DNA of 64,000 nucleotides from Planctomycetaceae bacterium (GCA_017795105.1 CP051247.1:3864001-3928000), one strand, 5' to 3'; numbered from the stretch's first letter, positions 36,883 to 48,106 are shown. Notes: generated by a model from the sequence alone, not told the origin. Numbers and translations: made by a program.

Positions 36883-38889
36883 CTAGAACCCGTGCACGAA
36901 GACGTCGAGGAAGATCACGAGCACCATCAGGCTCAGCACGAAGGCCATGCCGATATAGGTCGCGGCGATAAGCACGCGTTCGCTTGGCTTCTTCCCGGTG
37001 ACTCCTTCGTAGAACAGGAATACCATGTGGCCGCCGTCGAGGACGGGAATCGGCAGGAAGTTCAGCACGGCGAGGTTGATGCTCAGGAAGCCGAGGAACA
37101 TCGAGAGTTCCGCCAGTCCCTGCTGAGAGACCTGATACGCCACGCGGGCGATGCCGATCGGGCCGTGCAGTTCTTTCACGCTCAGATTCTGAGTCACCAG
37201 ATTTCGCAGCGTGAGGAAGATGTCGAGGGCCGAGTTCTTCGAATGGGTCACGCCCATCTGCAGGGCTTCGCCGAACGAGTCGGCTTTCTGATCGACGGCC
37301 AGCAGATTGACCATGATCCCGCGAGTCGGCAGATACCATTCCTCGGATCGTACCGGCTGCAGCGTGACGGTCGTCGCCTGTTCGCCAGTACGATTGACCT
37401 TCAGTCGAACATTACGGCTGTTGGCTTCCTGCATCTTCCAGTAGGCGTAGGCCCAGTTGCGATTCGAATCGTCGAGCTGCAGCGTGACCGGGTCGAGGGT
37501 GCCGAGAATGTCGGCTTCCTTGGTGCCTTCCGGCAGGACGAGTTCGACCTGAGCGATCTGATCACCGGCCTGAATCTTGCCTTCCGCCGGGCTGCCTTCT
37601 TCGACCTTCAACACGGTCGGAATGATGTGAAACGCCACGCCGATCGAAGGAACGGAGAGCGGAGCATTCGGCGAGCTCGGGCGTTCAATCCAGCCCGGAG
37701 TTTCTTTCGGCGTGATGGTCAGTTCGTGGTTCTTCGCGCCCGAACCCTTTTCTTCGCGGACGACGACCACTTTCACTTCCTGACCCGCCCGTTCGGCGAA
37801 GAAGTCCGGCAGCGTCAGCGGGTTGATGTCTTTGCCGACATCGAGATCTTCGATTCGGACAATCTTGTCTTCGAGTTTGAAGCCGGCTTTTTCAGCGGGG
37901 GAACCAACCTGAATCGCTTCGGTCTGGCCGATGTCCATCCACAATCCCAGCGTGCGGAAGCCCTGTGGGCCGACCGTAATGTCGAGTTCTTCCTTCGACT
38001 TCTGCCCACGCGTCACACGGAACGTGACGGTCTGGTCCCGCTTCTTAGCGAGCATGTTCTGCAGTTCGGAAAAGCCTTTGAGTTCTTCGCCATCGACAGC
38101 GATAATGCGGTCACTCGGTTCAAAGGCGGGCTTCGCACCGCGGGCGGCTGAGCCGGCGAGTGTGGCATTGCCCTTGGGGGCGAGTTCAGCCGGAATCAGC
38201 TGGAGACCGCGGATCGGTTCCACGCCGATTTCACGACGGGTGCCGTTCATCTCGGGATAGATGCGGGCGGTGAACGTTTCGCCGGTGTAGCGAACCGCTT
38301 CGACATCGAGATAGTCCGAGGAGCTCAACGCAGTCGCCCGGATAATGTCTCCAAACGTGCTGGCGTCGCGGCCGTTGATGCTCGTGATGCGATCGCCTTC
38401 CTGCATCCCGGCTTTCCACGCCGGCTTGCCGGTGATCACGGTGCCGAGTTCCGAGGGGGGAACCTGAATCCCGACCTGGAACGCATACGCGAAGAACAGC
38501 ATCCCGGTGATGATGTTCATGATCACGCCAGCCGAAATGATCGCCATCCGCTGCGGCACGTTCTTGGCGATATACGAACGCGGGTCTTCCGCGACTTCTT
38601 CACTGGTCAGCTGCGAAGGATCGGCGTCGTCCTGTCCAAGCATCTTCACGTAGCCGCCGAAGGGAATCAGCGAGAGCGCGTATTCGGTTTCGCCCCATTT
38701 CCAGGAGAGGAGAATCGGACCGAAGCCAATGCTGAAGCGTTCGACATTGACGTCGCACCATTTTGCGACGGCGAAGTGGCCGAGCTCGTGAAAGAAAATG
38801 ACGAGTCCCAGGCCGAGCGCGACGATGAGAATATTCTGAATGCTGCTCAGACTGACCGCGAGGACGCTGGCAGCGATTAGGGTTGCCAC
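36883..38889 (-). CDS. rseP: Site-2 protease RseP-like M50 metalloprotease
   Basis: A 668-residue membrane protease. Zinc motif HELGH at about residues 34-38 in the first helix, and the second metal ligand in VLDGGHMVF near the C terminus, with four membrane segments overall. Between them are three PDZ-like stretches (for example QVGIQVPPSEL...GKPAWKAGMQEGDRI, AEKAGFKLEDKIV and a third near 460), more than the two of E. coli RseP, which explains the larger size. It cuts transmembrane segments of regulators such as anti-sigma factors. Its start overlaps the dxr stop by 13 bases, a common dxr-rseP pair. Confidence 0.94.
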   Translation of the reverse strand: MATLIAASVLAVSLSSIQNILIVALGLGLVIFFHELGHFAVAKWCDVNVERFSIGFGPILLSWKWGETEYALSLIPFGGYVKMLGQDDADPSQLTSEEVAEDPRSYIAKNVPQRMAIISAGVIMNIITGMLFFAYAFQVGIQVPPSELGTVITGKPAWKAGMQEGDRITSINGRDASTFGDIIRATALSSSDYLDVEAVRYTGETFTARIYPEMNGTRREIGVEPIRGLQLIPAELAPKGNATLAGSAARGAKPAFEPSDRIIAVDGEELKGFSELQNMLAKKRDQTVTFRVTRGQKSKEELDITVGPQGFRTLGLWMDIGQTEAIQVGSPAEKAGFKLEDKIVRIEDLDVGKDINPLTLPDFFAERAGQEVKVVVVREEKGSGAKNHELTITPKETPGWIERPSSPNAPLSVPSIGVAFHIIPTVLKVEEGSPAEGKIQAGDQIAQVELVLPEGTKEADILGTLDPVTLQLDDSNRNWAYAYWKMQEANSRNVRLKVNRTGEQATTVTLQPVRSEEWYLPTRGIMVNLLAVDQKADSFGEALQMGVTHSKNSALDIFLTLRNLVTQNLSVKELHGPIGIARVAYQVSQQGLAELSMFLGFLSINLAVLNFLPIPVLDGGHMVFLFYEGVTGKKPSERVLIAATYIGMAFVLSLMVLVIFLDVFVHGF

Positions 38890-40025
38890 TGAGTTGTCTC
38901 CTTACGCGCCCAGTCATCGAGCGCGACTAATTCTTCCAGTGAGGGAGAAGCGTGGAATGTGTGTCGGGACAGAACTTCCCGGCAGACGTCGGCGATATCA
39001 TAGAAGGAAAGTTCCTCCCGAAGATACCGTGAAACGGCAATCTCGTTGGCGGCGTTCAGGACCGCTCCGGAGGTTCCGCCCTGTCTGGCTACGTCGAAAC
39101 CGAGCTGAAGTGCGGGAAATCTTTCGAGATCCGGGGGAACGAAATCAAGAGCCTGCGCCGTTTTGAAGTCGAATCGCGGCGCAACTGCTTCCCAGCGTGC
39201 GGGATACGACAACGCATATTGAATCGGCAGCCGCATGTCGGGCGGCGAGAGTTGAGCAATCACCGAGCCATCGCGGTATTCGACAAACGAATGGACGATC
39301 GACTGCGGATGCACGACCACATCGATCTGGTCGGCTTGTAAATTGAACAACCACCTGGCCTCGATCACTTCGAGAGCCTTGTTCATTAGAGTCGCCGAGT
39401 CGATGGTGATCTTCGGCCCCATGTCCCAGGTCGGGTGCTTGAGAGCCGCTTTCGGGCCAGCCGAGGCGATTTCGTCCCGCGTTTTCTTCCGGAACGGCCC
39501 GCCGCTCGAGGTGAGCACGATCTGGGCAACATCCTCTTTTCGGCCGGCGAGCAGAGCCTGAAAAATCGCCGAGTGTTCACTGTCGACGGGAATCAGTTCG
39601 CTCCCCGACTCGGCAGCCGCCTGCATGATGATCGGCCCGGCGACGACCAGTGTTTCCTTGTTGGCGATCGCGACCCGTTTGCCGGCTTTCACGGCTGCAT
39701 GCGAGCTGCCCAGCCCGGCTGCTCCGACAATGGCCGCGACCACGGTATCGACCCGGTCATCGGCAGCGACTTCGCAGAGAGCTTCGGCTCCAAAGCGGAC
39801 TTCGGTGCCGGCGGGGAATTCGTCGAGCTTCACCTCCGGGCGGCACGATTCGTCGGCCAGAATGGCGATTTTCGGCTGGAATTCGTGGCAGATCTTCGCG
39901 AGCTTCTGCCAGCTGCCGTTCGCGGAAACCGCAAACACGCGGACGGCATCGCCATGCACGCGAGCAACATCCAGACAGCTGGTGCCAATCGAGCCGGTCG
40001 CCCCCAGTAGCGCAATCTGATTCAT
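38877..40025 (-). CDS. dxr: 1-deoxy-D-xylulose 5-phosphate reductoisomerase
   Basis: Start set at ATG 40025 (382 residues, MNQIALLGATGSIG); the frame is open to 40076 but an NADPH-binding fold starts at the chosen Met. Motifs: ALLGATGSIGTSCLDV (NADPH), ANKETLVVAG, PVDSEHSAIFQ (metal ligands), TSSGGPFR, HPTWDMGPKITIDSATLMNK and VVHPQSIVHS. It converts DXP to MEP in the non-mevalonate isoprenoid route, with divalent metal. The last 13 bases overlap rseP. Confidence 0.96.
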   Translation of the reverse strand: MNQIALLGATGSIGTSCLDVARVHGDAVRVFAVSANGSWQKLAKICHEFQPKIAILADESCRPEVKLDEFPAGTEVRFGAEALCEVAADDRVDTVVAAIVGAAGLGSSHAAVKAGKRVAIANKETLVVAGPIIMQAAAESGSELIPVDSEHSAIFQALLAGRKEDVAQIVLTSSGGPFRKKTRDEIASAGPKAALKHPTWDMGPKITIDSATLMNKALEVIEARWLFNLQADQIDVVVHPQSIVHSFVEYRDGSVIAQLSPPDMRLPIQYALSYPARWEAVAPRFDFKTAQALDFVPPDLERFPALQLGFDVARQGGTSGAVLNAANEIAVSRYLREELSFYDIADVCREVLSRHTFHASPSLEELVALDDWARKETTQWQP

Positions 40026-40146
40026 GAAAACGGCTTGGCGACGACAGAAAACCCCACAAACAGCCCCGATCCCCAACAGACCGGCTCAATCTGCGGACTG
40101 TAGTGTGTCAACGGGGTTTGGGACAAGAGAGGTGGCTGTAAACAGA

Positions 40147-40181
40147 AAAGCCGCCCGAGACTCAAGGTCTCGTGCGGCTTT
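40147..40181 (-). terminator. Terminator of the tRNA-Val gene
   Basis: The arms 40147-40161 and 40167-40181 pair with one mismatch around a five-base loop, ending in TTTT on the minus strand. It lies six bases after the tRNA 3' end. Confidence 0.8.
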
Positions 40182-40186
40182 AAAAA

Positions 40187-40260
<74 letters not shown>

Positions 40261-40319
40261 GTGTGGGTCCCAATTTACGGCGAATTCGCCGTCGCGTCAA
40301 TCGTCTCTCCGGCAGGAAC

Positions 40320-41087
40320 TTACCGCTTCGGGGGAACGCCGAGCGATTTGCCGCCGTCGATGGCGATTGCGGTGCCTGTGATCATCCGGGCGGCGTCCGA
40401 CAGCAGGTACGAAACCGATGCCGCGACTTCCTCCGGCGTCACCATGCGTCCCTGAGCAGCGGCCAGCGGACTGGCCGAGATGAACGACTGGGCCGTCGCC
40501 TCGGGATCCTCGGCTGCTGCCAGATCGGCGTTGATGATTCCAGTATCACTGACAGGCCCCGGGCAGATGCAGTTCGCGCGAATATTGTCTTTCGATAGAC
40601 AGAGCGCGACCGATTTCGTCAGGCTGACCAGACTCATTTTGCTGATTGAATAAACCGGATCGTGCGCCCGGGGCAGCAGCCCGGCGTTGCTGGCGATGTT
40701 CACGATGTCGCCGCCGCCCCGCTTGCGGAAATGCGGCAGCACGGCCTGAATGGCGAAGAAGGCCGCCTTCACGTTCGTGTCCAGCGTGCGGTCCCAGTCT
40801 TCCTCGGCAATGTCGCTGATGTCACCCACGTGATTGACGCCGGCGTTGTTCACGAGCGCCTGAATCTCGCCATGCCGGGCCGCCGTGTCGATCAGTTTCC
40901 GCAAATGGGAGACGTCGGTTACATCGAGCAGCAGATGCTCCTTCCAGGCAGCGACGTCCTTCGTTCCTTTCGGCCGCGGATGCAAATCGCACGTAACGAC
41001 GTTCCAGCCCTGTTCGGCCAGCAGCTGCGTGGTCGCCAGCCCGATCCCGCTGGCTGCTCCGGTGACAATGGCGACTCGGTTGGTCAT
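40320..41087 (-). CDS. Short-chain dehydrogenase/reductase
   Basis: A 255-residue classical SDR. Rossmann motif VTGAASGIGLAT at the N terminus, acidic residue in TCDLHP suggesting NAD preference, NNAGVNH, catalytic Ser in VNIASNAG, and YSISK (Tyr and Lys). The C-terminal MITGTAIAIDGGKSLG is typical of family members acting on sugars, sugar acids or beta-hydroxy acids. The substrate cannot be predicted. Single minus-strand gene between tRNA-Val and the repeat-rich spacer. Confidence 0.92.
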   Translation of the reverse strand: MTNRVAIVTGAASGIGLATTQLLAEQGWNVVTCDLHPRPKGTKDVAAWKEHLLLDVTDVSHLRKLIDTAARHGEIQALVNNAGVNHVGDISDIAEEDWDRTLDTNVKAAFFAIQAVLPHFRKRGGGDIVNIASNAGLLPRAHDPVYSISKMSLVSLTKSVALCLSKDNIRANCICPGPVSDTGIINADLAAAEDPEATAQSFISASPLAAAQGRMVTPEEVAASVSYLLSDAARMITGTAIAIDGGKSLGVPPKR

Positions 41088-41319
41088 GAAAGTACTCGTT
41101 CAACAGTTGGTGCGGTTTCAAGGGGTGGCCGCGATAGCTTCGCTATCCGGGCGGCGCAGCCGTGGGAGAGCGCTATGTGATGTGGGTAAGTTATTGAAAC
41201 CTTCGCCCACACAGGTCCCCTCGCCCCCGCCGGGGGAGAGGGTTAGGGTGAGGGGGAATGCGGGGTCCGTGCTTCGTGGGCCGTTGTTTTCAACCCTATG
41301 GAACGTCGCTGGTTGATTG

Positions 41320-41371
41320 CCCCCTCATCCGCCCTTCGGGCACCTTCTCCCCCTGAAGGGGGCGAAGGGAC
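41320..41371. repeat. CCCTCATCCGCCCTTCGGG family repeat, compact copy
   Basis: CCCCTCATCCGCCCTTCGGG then CACCTTCTCC and CCCTGAAGGGGGCGAAGGGA; a shorter version of the element at 22181-22258. Confidence 0.65.
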
Positions 41372-41440
41372 ATCTGGCGATCGATACGGCACTCGTATTC
41401 GGTTTCTGTAATGTACTAAAGGTGCACCCACCCCGCCGAA

Positions 41441-41628
<188 letters not shown>

Positions 41629-41654
41629 TTCCCTGAGTCATGCACCTGTCCGAT

Positions 41655-42650
41655 TTAGTCGACCTGGATGGGGTGCAGGAGTTTGTGCATCTGTTCTTCT
41701 TCGCGGTTGTCGGGGGTGGCGACGTACTCACCGGTTTTGATTCGCTTTTCGACCTCTTCGCCATTGATGCTGGCCAGCAGGGTCTTCACGGCCTGATAGC
41801 CCATCGTGACCGGGTCCTGCAGAACGATGCCGGTGACGTTCCCCTGTTCGAGGGCGTTGATCAGATCCGGGTTCGGATCGAAGGCGACGAACTTCACCTT
41901 GCCGAGCAGATTGAGTTCCCGCAGAGCACCGAGGGTGCCGGTCGCGTTCGGTTCGCAGACGGCGAAGACGCCATCGACCTCATCGCGGTACTTGTCGAGC
42001 ACTTCGGTTGCCTTTTCGAGAGACGATTCGGGCGTGGTGCCGGCATATTGATCGGACGAGATGACTTTGATCTCGGGATAGTCGGCTGCAAGCTTCTCCA
42101 GAAAGCCTTCTTCCCGCTGTTCGGTGCTTTCGCTGCCCGGGTTGTAGCGGAACATGATGACTTCACCCTTGCCGTCGAGCGACTCGGCAAGGCGTTCGGC
42201 GGCGAGTTGGCCGCCGCGGTAGTTGTCGGTGGCGACATAACTGACGATCGCCGATTCATCGGCCAGGCCGGAATCGAAGATCACGACCGGAATGTCTTCT
42301 TCCGAAGCGTGCAGGACGCTGTCGATGAGGGCGGAGGAATCGAGCGGAGCCAGCACGATGCCGTCGACGTCTTTGACGATAAAGTCTTCAACGACACTGA
42401 TCTGTCCGTCGCGATCGTTCTCGAGCAGCGGACCTTTCCAGATGACTTCCGCATTGCCGGCTTCCTCAGCGGCCTGGCGGGCGCCGGCGTGGACCGACTT
42501 CCAGAATTCGTGCGTGGTTCCCTTCGGAATAACGGCGATCTGAAGTTTGTCGCCGCCGCCGGAACCGGCTTCGCCCTGGGGAGTCGGGTTGTTATTGCAG
42601 CCGGCCATGAGCATGGCCAGAGCGCAGAGAGCAAGAATGCGAGTGAGCAC
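41655..42650 (-). CDS. Sugar-type periplasmic substrate-binding lipoprotein
   Basis: Start chosen at GTG 42650, with AGAGGG about seven bases before it and a signal peptide whose lipobox LMAGC puts the lipid-modified Cys at about residue 17 (331 residues). The frame is open to 43001; ATG 42710 is another option. The two-domain fold of the ribose/LacI-type binding proteins shows: LQIAVIPKGTTHEFWKSVHAG, VDGIVLAPLDSSAL, PVVIFDSGL, SYVATDNYRGGQLAA and the DP-containing FVAFDPNPDLINALEQGNV. Such proteins deliver sugars to ABC importers; no permease or ATPase lies nearby, so it may also be a sensor component. Confidence 0.88.
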   Translation of the reverse strand: MLTRILALCALAMLMAGCNNNPTPQGEAGSGGGDKLQIAVIPKGTTHEFWKSVHAGARQAAEEAGNAEVIWKGPLLENDRDGQISVVEDFIVKDVDGIVLAPLDSSALIDSVLHASEEDIPVVIFDSGLADESAIVSYVATDNYRGGQLAAERLAESLDGKGEVIMFRYNPGSESTEQREEGFLEKLAADYPEIKVISSDQYAGTTPESSLEKATEVLDKYRDEVDGVFAVCEPNATGTLGALRELNLLGKVKFVAFDPNPDLINALEQGNVTGIVLQDPVTMGYQAVKTLLASINGEEVEKRIKTGEYVATPDNREEEQMHKLLHPIQVD

Positions 42651-42729
42651 GGAACGTCCCTCTTTGGATGTGTAACTTGATGTGATCTGGTGAGTCTTCA
42701 CGATACTCATAAGTGAATTCGCATTCCAG

Positions 42730-43851
42730 TTACGTTCGACCGGAGAGGACGGATTCCCAGAGAGCGCGATGCCCCGATGCGGATCGTTCCAGCGAGAACT
42801 GTTCACGGATCCGTCGTCCGGCCCCCTCTGCCAATTGAGTACGGAGGCCAGCGTCGGCCATCCCCTGAAGGCAGGCCGTAGCGAGTGCAGCCGGATCGTC
42901 GGGCGGGACAAGAAGGGCCGTGTCGTTGAGCATTTCCCGGGTTCCGCCGACGTCGGTCGCAACGATAGCCGTCCGTGAGATCGCGGCTTCGAGCAGCACA
43001 CGTCCGAACGGTTCCTGCCGAGCCGGGTGAATCAGCAGGTCCGTCTGCGGCAGAATATCGAGAACATCATCGCGTGTGCCCATCCAGTGGATCCGGTCCG
43101 TCAACTGGTGTTGATGCACGGCCTGCTGCAGCGACTCGAAGTAGTCGCGGCTCTCCTGTTTGCCGGAAAACCGTTCGCCGATGATGAGAAACTGCCAGTC
43201 CGGGTGAGCGGCCGCGATGTCTGGTAGCGCGGCGATAAGTGTGTCGTGTCCTTTGCGAAGTCCGATCTGGCCAATCGTCGCCGCGAGCTTCGTATCGGGA
43301 TCGTAACCGAGTTCCCGGCGGATCGAGCTGGTCGATGATTCCGTTGACGGATCGATGCCATTGTAGATACGAACGATCTGCGATTCCTCGACGCCAAGGT
43401 TCCGATAGTAGTCGCGAACAAACTCGGAAACGGCGATGAGGCGATCGAGAGAATTGAGATTCCGGATCGCGGTCTTCGACAGCTTCATCACGTCCCGCAG
43501 ATGAGCCGTGATGGGGAGCTCGAATTGTTCGCGATGCCGGCCGAGGAAGCGAGCGAGTGTCACACTGTTGGCGTGAAGAAGATCGAACCGATCCCTGTTG
43601 AGCAGGGGGCGGAGTTCTTGAAGCAGATCTTCATCACTGCGGCGTACTCCGGCTTCCGTTCGGACCGAAAAGGGAATCTGTCGCAAGCCGAGCGATTCGA
43701 GAAGTGACTGCAGTTCGCCTCCGGGCGGGGCGAGGATCGAGAACTCGATTTCGTTCTGCAATCGTGAGGCGACCGAGAGCAGCGAGCGTTCCCCGCCGAG
43801 AGCAGTGGGGAACTCCATCAGCGTCAGTATGCGGAGTCGTTCGGAGGCCAT
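42730..43851 (-). CDS. Glycosyltransferase family 4
   Basis: A 373-residue GT-B enzyme. N-terminal acceptor domain with ALGGERSLL and LLHANSVTLARFLG, then C-terminal nucleotide-sugar domain with GQIGLRKGHDTLI, WQFLIIGERF and the EX7E-type motif EPFGRVLLEAAI. It probably transfers a sugar from an NDP or UDP donor onto a lipid or glycan at the inner membrane face; donor and acceptor unknown. The stop of the preceding kinase lies four bases before its start, so both are probably cotranscribed. Confidence 0.9.
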   Translation of the reverse strand: MASERLRILTLMEFPTALGGERSLLSVASRLQNEIEFSILAPPGGELQSLLESLGLRQIPFSVRTEAGVRRSDEDLLQELRPLLNRDRFDLLHANSVTLARFLGRHREQFELPITAHLRDVMKLSKTAIRNLNSLDRLIAVSEFVRDYYRNLGVEESQIVRIYNGIDPSTESSTSSIRRELGYDPDTKLAATIGQIGLRKGHDTLIAALPDIAAAHPDWQFLIIGERFSGKQESRDYFESLQQAVHQHQLTDRIHWMGTRDDVLDILPQTDLLIHPARQEPFGRVLLEAAISRTAIVATDVGGTREMLNDTALLVPPDDPAALATACLQGMADAGLRTQLAEGAGRRIREQFSLERSASGHRALWESVLSGRT

Positions 43852-43855
43852 CGCT

Positions 43856-45703
43856 TCAGGAGCTGGACCCGCTCGGGACCGGCAGAGAGGCGGAGTTGTC
43901 GGACGAGACCAGCGGGAAGCGGATGGTGAAAGTGGTCCCCTTGCCGAGTTCGCTGTCGACAGTAATGGTTCCGGAGAAGAACTGGCAGAGATGCTTCACA
44001 ATCGCCAGACCGAGACCGGTGCCGCCCGCATCGCGGGTGCGAGCCGAGTCGACGCGATAAAATCGCTCAAAGACCCGCTTCAGATGCTTCGGTTCGATGC
44101 CGACTCCGGTATCGGCAATGGTGATGGCAACCTCATCGCCATCCGCCCACCAGGCGACCTCGGCCTTTCCTCCCGCCGGAGTATGATTGAGAGCATTGTC
44201 GAGCAGGTTGTTGACGATCGTCCGAATGCCGTCGAGGTCGGCTTTGACGAGCAGTTCCTCAATTGTCGGCTTCGCCGTGATCGTGATTTGCCGGGCCCGG
44301 GCGACCGACTGGTGTTCATCGATCGCCTCCTGAATCGGCACGCCGATGTCGATCTCTTCGAGCCGAAAGGCGTCTTCTTCCGATTCAATCTTGGCCAGTT
44401 CCATCAGGTCGATAATCAGCTTATGCAGTCGGTCGGCATGATCGGTGATCTGGCTGAGGAAGTGCACGGCATGCTTGGGATCTTCGATCGCGCCATCGGC
44501 CAGTGTTTCAGTGCAGGCCTGAATGGCGGCGAGCGGCGTCTTGAGTTCATGTCCGACATTGGAGACGAACTCGGAGCGGATTCGTTCGAGTCGACGGAGC
44601 TCGGTGACGTCGTGCAGCACGAGTACGACGCCGGGACACGGTTCGCCCGGGAGTCGGGAGGCAATGAAGGCGACGCGACTCTGAGAACGGGGAAGCTCGA
44701 TTTCCCGCTTGAGCTGATGCTGATCGGCAAGGACATCGCGGACGACATTCTGAACGTCGGTATTTCGCAGCACTTCCCAGTAGGGGCGTCCGACGACGCG
44801 GCGGCCGACAAAGTCGATCATTTTGAAGGCGGCATCGTTTGCGAACAGAATGCGATCGGCGGAATCGACGGCGATCACTCCTTCAATCATCCCACCGAGA
44901 ACGGTCGAGAGTCGTTCGCTGTTTTCTCGCAACTGACGCCCCTGCTGCTGCAGCTCGGCAATATGCCCCGCCAGTTCCCGGCTCATCTCATTGAACGCTT
45001 CGGCCAGAGTCGCCAGCTCGTCTTTGCTGTCGATCGAAACCGACTGCGACCAGCGGCCTTCGGCGATTGCCTGGGCCGCCTGCGTCAGTTCTTCGACCGG
45101 CTTGATGATCCGCGAGACGACGACCAGAGAAAGCGCCACGCCAATCAGACAGACGGCACTGGCAATGGCCCAGACAAGATGGGACAGCGTTTGTAACTGC
45201 GACTGAAGTTCGGCTCGAGAGACCTCCATCTGCAGGTAGCCGATCGTTTCGCCATTCTCGGCGAGTCGTCGCACGATCAATTGATACGGTCCACGAGCAC
45301 CATTTCCGACGAGCCGCGATGTTACCAGAACATCGGCGTTCAACTGATCGTGGAGGGAGCTGAGGCGAACGTCGTCCTGCTGATTGCTGTCGACGGTGGA
45401 TGCGATCAGTTCCTGCTGGGCATCGAACAGATGGTGGCGATTCCCACGCGTTGTCGCGATGTGATAGAACGGATCGGTCGGCTTCAGTTCTTCGTCGCCG
45501 AGAATAAGTTCCCGACCCGATTCGGCGAGGATTTCCGAAAGGTCTTCGGTCTCGGTCTGGAAGCGATCTTCGATGATCTGTCGGTAGCCACGGAACACGG
45601 TGACCGACAGGCCCAGCGTGCACAGCACGATGACTGCCACGTGCGTGGAGAAGATACGCCAGAAGAACCGAGAGCTACACATCGCCAAAGTCGTTTGCTG
45701 CAT
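43856..45703 (-). CDS. PhoR-like sensor histidine kinase
   Basis: A 615-residue membrane kinase. Two membrane segments (about 19-36 and 175-197) flank an extracytoplasmic sensor domain; then HAMP (about 198-250), PAS domain (about 262-365), HisKA with phospho-acceptor His385 in SNVGHELKTPL, and HATPase with N box NNLLDNALNHTPAGGK and G boxes GVGIEPKHL and GGTGLGLAIVKH. The layout is that of PhoR or VicK kinases. No response-regulator gene is next to it. It shares a transcript with the GT4 gene downstream (four bases apart). Confidence 0.93.
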   Translation of the reverse strand: MQQTTLAMCSSRFFWRIFSTHVAVIVLCTLGLSVTVFRGYRQIIEDRFQTETEDLSEILAESGRELILGDEELKPTDPFYHIATTRGNRHHLFDAQQELIASTVDSNQQDDVRLSSLHDQLNADVLVTSRLVGNGARGPYQLIVRRLAENGETIGYLQMEVSRAELQSQLQTLSHLVWAIASAVCLIGVALSLVVVSRIIKPVEELTQAAQAIAEGRWSQSVSIDSKDELATLAEAFNEMSRELAGHIAELQQQGRQLRENSERLSTVLGGMIEGVIAVDSADRILFANDAAFKMIDFVGRRVVGRPYWEVLRNTDVQNVVRDVLADQHQLKREIELPRSQSRVAFIASRLPGEPCPGVVLVLHDVTELRRLERIRSEFVSNVGHELKTPLAAIQACTETLADGAIEDPKHAVHFLSQITDHADRLHKLIIDLMELAKIESEEDAFRLEEIDIGVPIQEAIDEHQSVARARQITITAKPTIEELLVKADLDGIRTIVNNLLDNALNHTPAGGKAEVAWWADGDEVAITIADTGVGIEPKHLKRVFERFYRVDSARTRDAGGTGLGLAIVKHLCQFFSGTITVDSELGKGTTFTIRFPLVSSDNSASLPVPSGSSS

Positions 45704-45851
45704 GACCGTGCGGTTGTTCGTTCCAGCAGAGAGCCGGACGACTGTCCGTTCATTCTCTTATACCGTGATGTTGATCTGTTCTGCAGAGCAGAAGTCTGAT
45801 GAGTCGCGGTCTTGATCAAAAATTCATCGATCCACCGAGCCGAGGCAAGGT

Positions 45852-47210
<1,359 letters not shown>

Positions 47211-47335
47211 GCTGAAGTCCTTCCCTACTCAATCGGTCCCATCGGTGGTGCGTTCGATCAGGCGGGCGCAAACCGGGCGGTCCGGCATCGTTCCCTTGGT
47301 GATTGCGAGAGTCTCTGCAGTGCAGTCCAGATACA

Positions 47336-47367
47336 ACAAATCCCCGACGGATTGGCCGGGGATTTGT
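47336..47367 (-). terminator. rplM-rpsI operon terminator
   Basis: ACAAATCCCCG (47336-47346) pairs perfectly with CGGGGATTTGT (47357-47367) around a ten-base loop. It lies 53 bases downstream of rpsI; the following T content is low, so it may rely on the stem. Confidence 0.6.
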
Positions 47368-47419
47368 CGATCGTGAATCGCGTTGTCCAGCGATATCGTC
47401 TGGCCGAAGCCAGCAACGA

Positions 47420-48106
47420 TTAACGCTTGGAGAACTGGAAGCTGCGGCGGGCTTTAGCCAGACCGTACTTCTTACGTTCGACCATTCGGTCGTCGCGGGT
47501 CAGGAAGCCGCCTTCAGCCAGAGTCGGATGATAGGCTTCGTTCTTGGCCTGCAGGGCACGAGCGATGCCGAGGACGACGGCTCCGGTCTGGCCGGTCAGT
47601 CCGCCACCATTAACCTTGACCCAGATGTCGACCTTCTTGTCTTCGTCGACAGCCTTCAGCGGGGCGAGCACCATTTTGCGATCGCGTTCGAGGCAGAAGA
47701 ATTCTTCCATTTCGCGACCATTGATGGTGAACTTGCCGCTGCCCTCTTTCAGGCGAACGCGGGCCACAGCCGTCTTTCGGCGACCGGTGCCGATGGCTGT
47801 GCCGAACTTGTCGATACGACCACGAATGGTCGGAGCGACGTATTCCTTGGGCTCTTCGGCCGATTCTTCCGATCCGGCTTCCGCAGCGCCGCCAAGGGTC
47901 AGCTGAGGAACATCTTCGGTGCCCTGCTCACCGGCTTCTCCGGTCTGAGCAACGGCTTCCGGTTCCTTGCCTTCCGCGGAGTTGTGCAGTTCGCTTGCGG
48001 CGGACGGCTGTTCGCTGGCAGCCGACTGTTCTTCGCCGGCAGTATTCTGCTCTTCGTTCGCAGCGGACAGCTGTTCGTTGTCATCTTGAGGTTGATCGGT
48101 ACTCAT
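47420..48106 (-). CDS. rpsI: Small ribosomal subunit protein uS9 with acidic N-terminal extension
   Basis: The last 130 or so residues are normal uS9: GTGRRKTAVARVRL, GSGKFTING, VKVNGGGLTGQTGAVVLGIARAL, LTRDDRMVERKKYGLAKARRSFQFSKR (the C-terminal tail that touches P-site tRNA). Before it lie about 100 extra residues, rich in Glu, Ala, Ser, Gln and Gly, including repeats such as EEQNTAGEEQSAASEQPSAA. The protein is 228 residues against the usual 130. It follows rplM by 91 bases, the conserved pair. Confidence 0.94.
   Translation of the reverse strand: MSTDQPQDDNEQLSAANEEQNTAGEEQSAASEQPSAASELHNSAEGKEPEAVAQTGEAGEQGTEDVPQLTLGGAAEAGSEESAEEPKEYVAPTIRGRIDKFGTAIGTGRRKTAVARVRLKEGSGKFTINGREMEEFFCLERDRKMVLAPLKAVDEDKKVDIWVKVNGGGLTGQTGAVVLGIARALQAKNEAYHPTLAEGGFLTRDDRMVERKKYGLAKARRSFQFSKR

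Noticed and set aside
36850..38151. 433-codon plus-strand ORF
   Set aside because: Antisense to rseP; no recognisable domain.
43805..45196. 463-codon plus-strand ORF
   Set aside because: Antisense to the PhoR-like kinase with intact HisKA and HATPase motifs; no domain in the antisense product.
47211..47335. M-box Mg2+ riboswitch before mgtE
   Set aside because: The space upstream of mgtE is short and shows no M-box core.
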